Source: a virus. From it: DNA of 33,900 nucleotides. Positions 6,341-14,398 of the stretch are shown here, piece by piece. Location: the IMG/VR virus record IMGVR_UViG_3300005647_000016, positions 1 to 33,900 of that record. One strand, given 5' to 3'. Position 1 is the first letter of the stretch. Each line of letters opens with the position of its first letter. The notes beneath the pieces were generated by a model. It had not been told where the DNA came from. It did no database searches and saw nothing but the letters and a program-made list of their open reading frames with translations. Both the position numbers and the translations under genes were made by a program.

Positions 6341-7552
6341 TCTCTTTGAGTCTCGCAGCATCGTTACAATCTCGCGGTCAAATGACGGTAGTTCATCATT
6401 TATCCGTTCTGTGGTAGTAACCGATACCGTTTCTTTTGCTTCGCTGAATTCCCATTTCAGGGACTCAACGTACATTTTTATGTTTTTGCCGCTGTGATAG
6501 ATAGTGCGCGGTGTATAAATGGTAATGATATCACCTAAACCGAACGGATGCGCTGCATCTGCCAACACAAACGATACAGAGCGTACCGTTTCAGACCGTC
6601 GCTGTAAGTCTTTAATGGCGAAGTCCACCATGCGGTTAGCGGCTGTCGTGTCGGCTGCTGCTTCGGCTGCTTCTCGCGTTGCCTTCTCCGGTTCGGTCTC
6701 ATCAACTGGTATTTCTTCGGTTCTTAATTTGTTGTATATACTGGTATAGTCTACATGCTCACTAGATATGTATGTTCTGGACGGGTCCACTACTTCTATG
6801 TATCGCAACTCCGATCCAGATGGACCATACCCAAAACCAGCCGGTAAAGTCTTGTCTGTCATGCCTAATACAATTGCGCCGCTGTCAGCCGTGGGATAGA
6901 TTCGATTGATGTATTGTTCCGTGTCTACCGTTTCAGCATAGGCTGTGGGCGTATCGTATCCGCTTTTACTATTTGGTGATATTGCTATCTTTAACTGACT
7001 GTTTATATCCTGATTTCTTACGCCCACAGCCCGATCACCGCGCTGGTACCAGTAGGCCCCGTAATAACGTGCTATATCTGTAATAAATTCCAGTACAGTA
7101 CTCCGGTTATAGTCCAGCAGTATTTCACCTGTGAATGTACCCTCTAAGCTGTACAGCAACGGGTTAAGTTCTAGGTTGCTCACGGCTTCGGACATTGCCG
7201 CATCTGCACTAATAAAAACACCGTCTCCTGCTTTGGGTGGCCCTGTATTATAGCGCGATAACTGTATAGTCTCTTCTACGCCAGTTAAGGTTAATTCATT
7301 TGTATCATGGCTGTACTCTATAGTTGTGATTATGCCATAGAATGTGTCATGTGCTTTACCTATACCTAGACGGAACGCAATTCTACGCTGCAAGGGTTCG
7401 GTTCTCATTGTTACCGTTGCAGCATCCAACACAAGAGAAAAACTACCGACTTGATTACGCGCCTTGCTGAATGATGCGGATTTTATAATGTAGTCACTGT
7501 TGGCCGGTGCAATGGCCGCATCTGTTAAATTGTGGTCAATGTACAGTGCCAT
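6332..7552 (-). CDS. tail hub / tail-associated baseplate protein (406 aa)
   Basis: The N terminus (YIIKSASFSKARNQVGSFSLVL, FRLGIGKAHDTFYGIIT, NELTLTGVEETIQL) has the alternating strands of the gp27-like hub domain of siphophage tail tips, followed by a segment about DYNRSTVLEFITDIARYYGAYWY. Residues 290-320 are alanine/glutamate-rich and probably helical. The C-terminal third (PFGLGDIITIYTPR ... MYVESLKWEFSEA) also fits hub proteins. The order tape measure, distal tail, hub is the standard siphophage order. Its start overlaps the stop of the upstream gene. No lysozyme or fibre domain is attached, which is shorter than many Tal proteins. Confidence 0.78.
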   Translation of the reverse strand: MALYIDHNLTDAAIAPANSDYIIKSASFSKARNQVGSFSLVLDAATVTMRTEPLQRRIAFRLGIGKAHDTFYGIITTIEYSHDTNELTLTGVEETIQLSRYNTGPPKAGDGVFISADAAMSEAVSNLELNPLLYSLEGTFTGEILLDYNRSTVLEFITDIARYYGAYWYQRGDRAVGVRNQDINSQLKIAISPNSKSGYDTPTAYAETVDTEQYINRIYPTADSGAIVLGMTDKTLPAGFGYGPSGSELRYIEVVDPSRTYISSEHVDYTSIYNKLRTEEIPVDETEPEKATREAAEAAADTTAANRMVDFAIKDLQRRSETVRSVSFVLADAAHPFGLGDIITIYTPRTIYHSGKNIKMYVESLKWEFSEAKETVSVTTTERINDELPSFDREIVTMLRDSKRLI

Positions 7553-8424
7553 TATTCGTACCGGCCTTCGTGGTAAAATGTCACGTCAATTTCTCCACTG
7601 CCAGATAAGCGGTAGAACCGAAATGTACTAATCGGCTTGCGCAGCGTACACCATGTTATTTCTTGATGCGCAGGCTGTAACTCTACATTGAAAGTACGGT
7701 CATGCTTGCTAGTAGTTGCCGCGGTTCGGTTCTCGCAGTCCAGCACAACGGATTGAGTAAAGCCGCCGATATCGCGGTATATCAGGTCTATCCCTTCTCC
7801 GGTCATGCGGAACCCGTCTTGACCAGCGGGTTGTGGGCTGACCAGCACGCGCGGCGCGTAACATGGTGCGCGGCCATAGCGCGGTATAGTAAAATTGCCT
7901 TCGCTTATCGCGTCGTTCTGCACTCGCGTTCGTGTGCTGTCATCTGACCAGTTAGTCGATGTTAGGATAAATTCAGCATCGAATTGTACTCCGGACACGT
8001 CCGGCCTCTCTGTGCTGGTCACGTCAAAGCGTAGCAGTACAGCGTTAGCTATCTGGTCCGGCTCAAATCCTGTGGCGTACAGCTTGCGCTTTAACTCAAT
8101 CTCCGTACCGACAAGGCCGCGCAGATAGTCAGCTAGGAATATAGCCGCAGTACCGTCATGCGCTACGCCAGAAAGTGAGTGCGGGTCTTTGCCGATAAAA
8201 TCATCATTATATCCTGTGTCGGTTAACAATCCGGACATTTTTACTGTCTTTGGCCCGGTCGGTGGCGGGTACGGTACAGATTTAATAGTCTGAGTTGATA
8301 CGTCGTATAGGCCGCGTCGCTGTGCTGGATTGCTAAATACTGTGTTGGGATAACTTACAGGTATGCTATATGATATATCCGTCCCACGTACCGCTGCCGT
8401 TTTGAACTCTGTTATCTGGTACAT
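7552..8424 (-). CDS. distal tail (Dit-like) protein (290 aa)
   Basis: The gene follows the tape measure by three bases, the invariant place of the distal tail protein that forms the ring joining tube and tip. The sequence shows GLYDVSTQTIKSVPYPPPTGPKTVKMSGLLTD near the N terminus, then a long DYLRGLVGTEIELKR segment and a C-terminal beta-rich part ending FRFYRLSGSGEIDVTFYHEGRYE. These resemble Dit N-terminal ring and galectin-like domains in pattern, but the assignment rests mostly on position. GGGGAT before ATG 8424 serves as ribosome binding site. Confidence 0.72.
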   Translation of the reverse strand: MYQITEFKTAAVRGTDISYSIPVSYPNTVFSNPAQRRGLYDVSTQTIKSVPYPPPTGPKTVKMSGLLTDTGYNDDFIGKDPHSLSGVAHDGTAAIFLADYLRGLVGTEIELKRKLYATGFEPDQIANAVLLRFDVTSTERPDVSGVQFDAEFILTSTNWSDDSTRTRVQNDAISEGNFTIPRYGRAPCYAPRVLVSPQPAGQDGFRMTGEGIDLIYRDIGGFTQSVVLDCENRTAATTSKHDRTFNVELQPAHQEITWCTLRKPISTFRFYRLSGSGEIDVTFYHEGRYE

Positions 8425-8427
8425 GCT

Positions 8428-10572
8428 TTATCCCCTTCGCATAGCGGTACTTAACGCGCGTTCTGTGGCTCGCTTGTTTTCTTGTGGCTGTGTCTGTCCA
8501 TAGAAGTTTTGGTTAACTATTGTGTTAGATGTCCGGTTACTCCCACCACCAGCATTGAAACCGGTACCTGTAGCTGGTGCAGGCTGTAACCCGCCACCAA
8601 AGCCACTAAACGGATTCTTTAGCCTATCGGTAACTGATTTTATTCTGTCCAGTGCGCCATTAAGCGGATTAGTAACTTTATCTGTAATCCACTCACTAAT
8701 GCCGTCCAGCGTGCTTTCGATACCGCGTCGTAACGCATTGCCTATGGCCGAACCGATTTTGCCGAAAAACTCAATGCTGCGAGACAGTGCAGTAATGATA
8801 GACTCTATACGGCTTGTTATGCTCTCTAGTATTTCGTCAGCGGCTTGTCTGATATCGTCACGTGCAAGCCACCAAGCCGCTATCAGTGAAGTGATGTATG
8901 CTATCACAGCAACAACAGCCGCGCCAGTAGCAGACAGTCCAGCAATAAAGCCACCGATGGAGACCACAACCGAACCTATAGCAGACACGACAGTGACCAG
9001 CGCGGCTATGAATGGCGCAAGCAGCACGACCAGTGCGGTAATGGCAATGCCCCATTTCATCGTGCTATTCTCTGTGTTGGTTAGCCATTCTATCAGTGCT
9101 GTCAGCCACTCCACAAGTTTGGGCAGTACTTTTGTAGAGAACTTCTCTATATGCGGTATTACGGATAGTACCGCGGCTTCTACAGACGGCCAAAGTTCGT
9201 TAGCCTGTTTTAGTAGGTTGTCGGTCATCGGTGTAGCGGCTGTAACAATCTTTCTGTACGTTCCTTCTACCAGTGTGCCTATGTCTTTATAGGTGTTACC
9301 CATGCTTTCGAAGGAACTTTCAAATTCTGCTTGCATGGCCGCATCTGGAGCTAGGTTTAATTCCTGCGCAACTTTTGCCAAATCTTCATATTGCGTACCG
9401 AACAATTCCATTCCGATGCGGAATTTATCCGTTTCAGAATCGACTTTTGAGAGTTCATTGTACGCCAGTTCAAATGCTTCGGTCAGCGTCAGCGCGCCAC
9501 TGGACAGACCATCTAAGAATCCGTCTGTTGTCATGGCCGAACCCGTACCACCGTGCTGCTTTTCCCACGCTGCTAGTTCTGTACGGCTGTCGGCCAACTC
9601 GCTTGTGTAGCTTTGGAGCTTATCTTCCATAGCCGATAATTTAGCAGATGCTTTACTTAGGTCTATTTCGCTTGTGTCCGCGCTTAGTCGTGACTGTTGT
9701 TCTTTGACCGACTTGATTTTGTCGGCCAACTGCTGGACTTGTGAAGTTTTCTTTCGTATTTGCTTCTCAAGTTTAGAGTTTGTTATGCCGCCAAACAGTT
9801 CGGCAAGTACGTCACGCTTTTTGTCCATACCATCACCTGACTGAATGGTTTGAACTGTATTTGAAAATTCTTTCAAACTGTCGGCTATCTTATCGGTACC
9901 TAGCACGCCACCGGCCATACCAGATTCCAGAAATGTCACTAGCTGTTTTGCGCCAATTTCGGCTTGACCAAATACTGGCGCGTATTCTGCTATTGTGTCT
10001 AAAAAATCGTCTCCTGCACCCAAGCCGCGCTTTAACCCTTCGGCTACAGTATCAAGTGCCTCATCTGCACTATATCCTGCATCGTCCATTAAGGAAACAA
10101 TGCTTTCGGATACCTTGGAAAAATCTTTATCGAACGCATCAGCAATAGTTTTTGAGCCGCGCGTTATCTTCTCTACCATTGCAGCATCCGCGCCTATCTT
10201 TGCTGACTGTAGCGCGACTTTTTCAAATGCTGCACCAGCTTCTTCTACGGAATTGAAGAAATTGTCAGACCAGATAGACCGCACTGTCAGAGCTAAACTG
10301 TCAGCGCTTTCGTCCATAGCGGATAGGCTGTCACCGAACCGCTTTTCTAACTTGTCTGTCTGTAGCGAGACCTTACCCGCTGACACAGCAACAGCACCCA
10401 ACGCGGCTACAGCACCAGCCGCGCCTGCTTTGAGCATACCGGTTCCCACGCTGGTCAGCTTTTCGTTTGCTGTTGCTGCGAAGTCTGCAATCTTACCTTT
10501 GGATTTTGCTAAACCGGGCGCGACATCTTTGTCATCGACCACAGCCTTTAATATCAGATTCGCTAGTCTCAT
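8428..10572 (-). CDS. tail tape measure protein (714 aa)
   Basis: This is the longest late gene. It has a long N-terminal helical part with the typical LTSVGTGMLKAGAAGAVAAL opening, a TP901-type core (AGYSADEALDTVAEGLKRG, FLESGMAGG), an extended coiled coil around 285-340 (KKTSQVQQLADKIKSVKEQQ), and a hydrophobic block around 505-570 (ITALVVLLAPFIAALVTVV). It ends with glycine-rich and Asn/Gln-rich residues. At about 1.5 angstrom per residue the tail would be near 105 nm long, if the common rule holds. Its ATG overlaps the stop of the -1 frame chaperone extension (TAATG). Confidence 0.93.
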   Translation of the reverse strand: MRLANLILKAVVDDKDVAPGLAKSKGKIADFAATANEKLTSVGTGMLKAGAAGAVAALGAVAVSAGKVSLQTDKLEKRFGDSLSAMDESADSLALTVRSIWSDNFFNSVEEAGAAFEKVALQSAKIGADAAMVEKITRGSKTIADAFDKDFSKVSESIVSLMDDAGYSADEALDTVAEGLKRGLGAGDDFLDTIAEYAPVFGQAEIGAKQLVTFLESGMAGGVLGTDKIADSLKEFSNTVQTIQSGDGMDKKRDVLAELFGGITNSKLEKQIRKKTSQVQQLADKIKSVKEQQSRLSADTSEIDLSKASAKLSAMEDKLQSYTSELADSRTELAAWEKQHGGTGSAMTTDGFLDGLSSGALTLTEAFELAYNELSKVDSETDKFRIGMELFGTQYEDLAKVAQELNLAPDAAMQAEFESSFESMGNTYKDIGTLVEGTYRKIVTAATPMTDNLLKQANELWPSVEAAVLSVIPHIEKFSTKVLPKLVEWLTALIEWLTNTENSTMKWGIAITALVVLLAPFIAALVTVVSAIGSVVVSIGGFIAGLSATGAAVVAVIAYITSLIAAWWLARDDIRQAADEILESITSRIESIITALSRSIEFFGKIGSAIGNALRRGIESTLDGISEWITDKVTNPLNGALDRIKSVTDRLKNPFSGFGGGLQPAPATGTGFNAGGGSNRTSNTIVNQNFYGQTQPQENKRATERALSTAMRRG

Positions 10573-10838
10573 TATCCGGCCTTACTCATCAATTGTTCTG
10601 TGCTTAGTTTGCGCGGCTTGTATCCGCTAGCTTCGGCCCGCGCGTTAAAGTGAGCTACAGCATAAGCGCGTGCTAGAAATTTCTGCCTTGACACGTAGGA
10701 GCGCGCTAGCAGCACCTTATCGGTATACGGCAAATCAAGAGAGCTAGTACCGTACTGTGACAGTACTAGCTCATCTATGTCTACTGGATTGTTTAACCAA
10801 CCGACATCTTGACTACTTGATTCACCGCTACGCCAAAA
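10572..10838 (-). CDS. tail assembly chaperone, -1 frameshift extension
   Basis: An 87-residue open frame runs in the -1 frame relative to the chaperone gene 10793-11200 and ends at TAA 10572-10574. It has no ATG until its last residues and no ribosome binding site, so it is best read as the frameshift product of the upstream gene, as in lambda G-GT and HK97. A likely slip is at UUUU (10835-10838), where the TTT codon can re-pair perfectly after a -1 shift (reading TTT TGG CGT). This gives a fusion of about 209 residues ending LSTEQLMSKAG. The -1 frame is open further upstream too, so the exact slip site is inferred. Confidence 0.75.
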   Translation of the reverse strand, partial: FWRSGESSSQDVGWLNNPVDIDELVLSQYGTSSLDLPYTDKVLLARSYVSRQKFLARAYAVAHFNARAEASGYKPRKLSTEQLMSKAG

Positions 10839-11200
10839 GGATATACTAGACTTACCTGTGATATCAGTGCAGATAGTAACTCGCTCATCTTTGCATTGTC
10901 AGCTAACACAGCCTTATCATTTTCCAGTGCTGGATTGAATGAACATACAATGTCCAGAACTACATCTGGACTGTTGAAGGCTGTGCTTACAAGCCGCTCA
11001 ACTTCACCATCGGCTGACAAAGTACTAGCAATGTCGGCAAAGTCCAAACCATCACTTACTTCTTGTGATAGTACACGGCCTATTACTGATAAGTCCCCTA
11101 CCTGTGCAGCAACAGCCGCGCGCCAAGCGCGTGACTGTTTCAGATTAGGTTCTGTAAGGGCATATGATTTACCTGCAATTTCTACTTGTAGGTCTGCCAT
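10793..11200 (-). CDS. tail assembly chaperone (135 aa)
   Basis: It lies between the major tail protein and the tape measure, the place of the tail assembly chaperone that coats the tape measure during tail polymerisation. Its opening MADLQVEIAGKSYALTEPNLKQSRAWR and helical remainder fit that family in pattern. It starts at the stop of the major tail gene (one-base overlap, TAATG type). Near its end a U-rich stretch allows -1 frameshifting into the extension 10572-10838. Confidence 0.82.
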   Translation of the reverse strand: MADLQVEIAGKSYALTEPNLKQSRAWRAAVAAQVGDLSVIGRVLSQEVSDGLDFADIASTLSADGEVERLVSTAFNSPDVVLDIVCSFNPALENDKAVLADNAKMSELLSALISQVSLVYPFGVAVNQVVKMSVG

Positions 11201-11808
11201 TATCCACCCTCTCCCGTATCTGTAATGTGTTGGTACATAAACCTTTTCGGAATGCCCGAACTAGGACTAATTACTTCCATACAGTCAAACGTTACAGGCA
11301 GTGATGTTACGGTCTCTAAGCCGTACTCTACATCGCCAGTGACAGTAACTGTAACCAGCGGGAACAACCAACGTATCGGTGTAGGTTCACCGTCCGAGCC
11401 GATACGGTAAGTATCGACGGCAAGGGAGTATTCCTTTTTAAGGTTTTCCTCGCCTATTTCTACTTCCGTACCCGTAGCTGTACCGGTTATGCTAGAAGTG
11501 CCTGATTCACCCATCAGCATTGCGACAGCGTCCGGACCTGTGCTAATAATGTTAGCCTTTACGGTACCTTCCCACCCGCTGACATAACGGCGAACCCTAC
11601 CTTTTGCCTCTGAGATTTTTACATCTGTGTAGGTTTCTGAATAGGTAAGGCTAACATTGCCTTCACTTGCCCCTACATATACCCATCCTGCTGGAAAGTC
11701 TGCACCTGCTTCTACTACTGATGGTGCAGGCAGACCGCTTTCACGCGCTGGATTCAGCCATAGCCGCGCATTTGATACGCCAAGATCGGCTTCTACAATT
11801 GTTGCCAT
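11200..11808 (-). CDS. major tail tube protein (202 aa)
   Basis: Beta-rich sequence with the marks of siphophage tube proteins: LGVSNARLWLNPA, WVYVGASEGNVSLTYSETYTDVKISEAKG (an early beta hairpin motif) and VKANIISTGPDAVAMLMG. The closing ETVTSLPVTFDCMEV is the usual C-terminal strand. The size and the place before the chaperone pair agree. It would form stacked hexameric rings around the tape measure. Confidence 0.88.
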   Translation of the reverse strand: MATIVEADLGVSNARLWLNPARESGLPAPSVVEAGADFPAGWVYVGASEGNVSLTYSETYTDVKISEAKGRVRRYVSGWEGTVKANIISTGPDAVAMLMGESGTSSITGTATGTEVEIGEENLKKEYSLAVDTYRIGSDGEPTPIRWLFPLVTVTVTGDVEYGLETVTSLPVTFDCMEVISPSSGIPKRFMYQHITDTGEGG

Positions 11809-11832
11809 TGTTTCTGTCTCTCCAGTGCCAGA

Positions 11833-12219
11833 TTATAAACTGGCGATATAGTTAATGTCGAAGTAGCCGCGTGATAACTCGCTGCTATTTTCGTATTCGT
11901 ATGATTCGTTCTCTGTGCTGCTATAGCGTAGCACTACGCCAGTTTGCTTGCCAGATAGACCGCTTTTTCTTAGGTGTTGTTTCAGCGAGTCGATTATCTC
12001 TGTCGCACGATTGTACAGTACCGATGTAACGCTTACCTGTATTCTAACTTCGCTCATTCTTTCGGTTGTCGGCATCTGGTTAATGCTAATGACCTGATAT
12101 ACTATGAACTCTTGGATACCTTGTGGTGCGAAATTTGGGTATACTGGTAGTGTGTCCGATAGCACAATAGGCGCGGTACTTAGCTGACTGTATATGGCGT
12201 TGCTGACATTTTCATTCAT
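11833..12219 (-). CDS. tail terminator / completion protein (128 aa)
   Basis: I chose ATG 12219 (MNENVSNAIYSQL) because GGGAG lies seven bases upstream and the ATG overlaps the previous stop. The longer frame to 12246 would need a TTG start without a site. Features are YSQLSTAPIVLSDTLPVYPNFAPQ near the start, YQVISINQMPTTER, and the beta strand RIQVSVTSVLYNRATEIIDSLKQHL, which fit the HK97 gp10/lambda gpU-like tail terminator in order and length. It is the last connector gene before the tube protein. Confidence 0.75.
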   Translation of the reverse strand: MNENVSNAIYSQLSTAPIVLSDTLPVYPNFAPQGIQEFIVYQVISINQMPTTERMSEVRIQVSVTSVLYNRATEIIDSLKQHLRKSGLSGKQTGVVLRYSSTENESYEYENSSELSRGYFDINYIASL

Positions 12220-12607
12220 CGGCCAACTCCCTAAATTTAGCTGCAAAACTCTTTAACACAGAATGCTTTTTGCCGTCAACAGCACGGCGAAAAAATGGTT
12301 TTGAATTGACCTTTACGGTACCGTACTCCACAAGCCGCGCGTACGCTGCACTGAAACCAACATAGCCGGACATATTATCTGGCTTTGGCTCGCGTAGTCC
12401 AGCACTAGCGCGTCGATAGTTGGAATGACCGCGACTGTTACGGAATGAGCTATTCTTTAATTCTCCAGTATCAACCGGAGCGTTAGCCTTCGCAGCATCT
12501 TCTATGTGTTCTAGTGCTGAATATATAGCCGCTGGAGCATGTGCTTTTAGTGCTTTCTGTATATCCGCTCCGAACCATTCTAGACTCGCTTTACTCGCTT
12601 TACTCAC
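12212..12607 (-). CDS. HK97 gp10-like head-tail completion protein (131 aa)
   Basis: Shows the family pattern: a helix (ALKAHAPAAIYSALEHIEDAAKANAPVDTGELKNS), then GYVGFSAAYARLVEYGT, which matches the conserved Y(A)xxVEyGT signature of HK97 gp10-like neck proteins. The start appears to be GTG 12607, inside the first unit of a perfect 23-bp tandem repeat shared with the end of the upstream gene. Its first residues (SKASKAS) are a low-complexity echo of the repeat seen in the 29777 protein. Confidence 0.85.
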   Translation of the reverse strand: MSKASKASLEWFGADIQKALKAHAPAAIYSALEHIEDAAKANAPVDTGELKNSSFRNSRGHSNYRRASAGLREPKPDNMSGYVGFSAAYARLVEYGTVKVNSKPFFRRAVDGKKHSVLKSFAAKFRELADE

Positions 12608-12647
12608 TTTGCTTGTCTCGCTTTACTCACTTTGCTTGTCTCGCTTT
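12602..12647. repeat. perfect 23-bp tandem duplication at a gene junction
   Basis: Positions 12602-12624 and 12625-12647 are identical. The duplication spans the stop of the head-tail joining gene (12623) and the start of the gp10-like gene (12607), so the latter's GTG and upstream AGCGAG are partly copied. It looks like a replication slippage event that created the junction. Confidence 0.92.
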
Positions 12648-12958
12648 ACAGCCTTGATTTTGGACCACTCGCGGCTACCGTGCAGTTGCAAGAATTCTAT
12701 CACATCATAAGCACGTCCGCGGTACAGTACTCTATTAGCTGTGCTTATATCGCGTCGCGCGCGTATTGTAAATTCTGTTATAGACTGTACCAGTTCGTTT
12801 CCCGTCCCACCCGAAACAGATTCAGTCTCTGATTGTTCACGTACACGCGTCCATACTGCTAACTGTGTACCCCATACTTTTGTACGTTCGCCACTTGGCG
12901 TTACAGTATCGGTCTGCGATTGAATTATGATACGCTCATTAAGTTCTGAAACTTTCAA
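12623..12958 (-). CDS. phage head-tail joining protein (111 aa)
   Basis: The pattern MKVSELNERIIIQSQTDTVT, VWGTQLAVWTRVREQS, TIRARRDISTANRVLYRGRAYDVIE is diagnostic of the head-tail joining family (SPP1 gp16/HK97 gp7-like stopper). The length is usual. It closes the portal ring after DNA packaging. The gene is six bases downstream of the connector gene with AAAGG before its start. Confidence 0.9.
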   Translation of the reverse strand: MKVSELNERIIIQSQTDTVTPSGERTKVWGTQLAVWTRVREQSETESVSGGTGNELVQSITEFTIRARRDISTANRVLYRGRAYDVIEFLQLHGSREWSKIKAVKRDKQSE

Positions 12959-12964
12959 GGGTGT

Positions 12965-13504
12965 TTACCTCTTTATGTTTGTAACTAGCTGCTGGACACC
13001 CATTTTGAGCGCATACGGCAATGCTGTCACGCCAGTGTCTACCGCGCTCCGGTTCTGGTACAGATGAGTACAGACCAGTAACACGGCCTGTTTCAGTTCT
13101 GCGCGTGCATCCAAGCCATAGCCCCCGGTCAACTCGACGGTAACGCGCGCATCCTGCCAATTGCGGAACTGCAAGATGCCCGGTCTAATCTCATAATCAG
13201 CGGGCTGTACTGTTACGGTGTCCGATCCGAACGTATGCGACCGTGTGGTTACAGACTGCACAGAGTCAATCGGATCGGCCATGGTAAGCAGCTTGTCACC
13301 AAGTACAGATGTGGAGAGTCGGTACGTACCCTTGTCTACAAGAGTATTTGTTAAGCTACCGATAAAATCAGCCGCCGCGCTATATATAAGGTCGATTTCG
13401 TCATCTGTATCTGTGTAATCTACTCTTAAAAATGTCTTTACTTGCTCGGTTGACAGTGATTTTTCAGTCACCGTCAGTTTTTCTACCTTGTGGTTATACC
13501 TCAT
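12965..13504 (-). CDS. head-tail connector (gp6/gp15-like adaptor) (179 aa)
   Basis: The KTFLRVDYTDTDDEIDLIYSAAADFI segment is the typical opening of HK97 gp6-type adaptor proteins, which form the ring under the portal. A beta insert (TYRLSTSVLGDKLLTMADPIDSVQSV) and a closing helix (ELKQAVLLVCTHLYQNRSAVDTG) follow, also typical. The start ATG 13504 overlaps the end of the 292-residue gene by 11 bases, with GGGAG eight bases upstream. Confidence 0.88.
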   Translation of the reverse strand: MRYNHKVEKLTVTEKSLSTEQVKTFLRVDYTDTDDEIDLIYSAAADFIGSLTNTLVDKGTYRLSTSVLGDKLLTMADPIDSVQSVTTRSHTFGSDTVTVQPADYEIRPGILQFRNWQDARVTVELTGGYGLDARAELKQAVLLVCTHLYQNRSAVDTGVTALPYALKMGVQQLVTNIKR

Positions 13505-14354
13505 TAGTTACTCCCACAGCGTCGATATAAGTATAGCAGAAAATACCCGCTCCACGGTTTTGTGTTATGCCCCACCTGCCATTGTTTGGGCTGTCGAGAA
13601 TAGTAGATATACCGTTGTTGATACTCAAAAGCATAAACTGTGATTCACTGCTGGCGCTATAGCCGAAGTACACGCGGTACACACCCGAAGCTGAAATAAC
13701 AATTCTACCGTAATACTTATCTGGCATAAAATTATCAAGCTGTTTCCATGCTCCAACTGTCAACGCACCAGCAACGTTTTGTTCGCCGCGTACCTGCCAG
13801 AATTGACCGGATGCGTTCCATTGCATACACAAACACACGTTATCGAGCGTAGAAGGCGCGCCCATTACGGATGCACTCCACACAAACCGATGATTCAAAT
13901 CAGCACCATACGCACCGTCGCGTATAGTGTAGGCAAAGTTGTAGTTAGGTGCAGTTGGGATACCAGTATTAGCCGGTCTGTCATACGCGAGGCTGTTATT
14001 GCCCGAAGTGGTAAGTAGCCGCCAGTTTGTCTCACGGTCGCTTATCGAACCGCCAGAATCTCGCATAGTCCAGCCGGGCGCGGTGCCTGAAAATGGCGTT
14101 CTGAAATGCTCTACATCTGTCCAGTTTCTAGTATATGCTTCTGTATATCCGCTTACCTTGTCACCGCGGATTGCTCCGGTTGCTTCTACGTCACCGTCCA
14201 CGTCTATATCAGACGTTGTCAGTACTTGCGTGAATTCGTTCGTACCTGTTGCCGTATTGTTAGCTGTTAGGTCAAAATAGCCAGATAGGTCTACGTTCGC
14301 GGGCGTAGCTGGTGCAGATAGCAACCTTTTTGTGTTAGCTCTTGGTATCTTCAT
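13494..14354 (-). CDS. probable head fibre / capsid decoration protein (286 aa)
   Basis: Lying between the major capsid gene and the connector, this protein has an N-terminal anchor-like part (TPANVDLSGYFDLTANNTATGTNEFTQVL, then DIDVDGDVEATGAIRGDKVSGYT) of the kind used in fibre proteins. A C-terminal domain of about 200 residues follows with alternating strands and aromatic residues (NHRFVWSASVMG, QFWQVRGEQNV, YYGRIVISASGVYRVYFGY), resembling a jelly-roll or lectin-like sandwich. No standard HK97 gene occupies this place. I use ATG 14354. GTG 14372 would lie inside a hairpin. Neither has a clear ribosome binding site. The role on the capsid is an inference. Confidence 0.6.
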   Translation of the reverse strand: MKIPRANTKRLLSAPATPANVDLSGYFDLTANNTATGTNEFTQVLTTSDIDVDGDVEATGAIRGDKVSGYTEAYTRNWTDVEHFRTPFSGTAPGWTMRDSGGSISDRETNWRLLTTSGNNSLAYDRPANTGIPTAPNYNFAYTIRDGAYGADLNHRFVWSASVMGAPSTLDNVCLCMQWNASGQFWQVRGEQNVAGALTVGAWKQLDNFMPDKYYGRIVISASGVYRVYFGYSASSESQFMLLSINNGISTILDSPNNGRWGITQNRGAGIFCYTYIDAVGVTNEV

Positions 14355-14362
14355 AATAGGGT

Positions 14363-14393
14363 AGACCGACACAGTACCGTACTGTGTCGGTCT
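14363..14393 (-). promoter_or_regulatory. 15-bp near-perfect palindrome after the major capsid gene
   Basis: AGACCGACACAGTAC (14363-14377) and its exact complement (14379-14393) flank one base. It follows the capsid stop by five bases. No T run follows on the - strand, so it is more likely a stem that stabilises or partially attenuates the abundant capsid message than a full terminator. Confidence 0.8.
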
Positions 14394-14398
14394 GTTGG

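Noticed and set aside
8522-9292. + strand frame of 256 codons inside the tape measure gene
   Set aside because: Antisense to a well-supported gene, with no ribosome binding site or recognisable domain.
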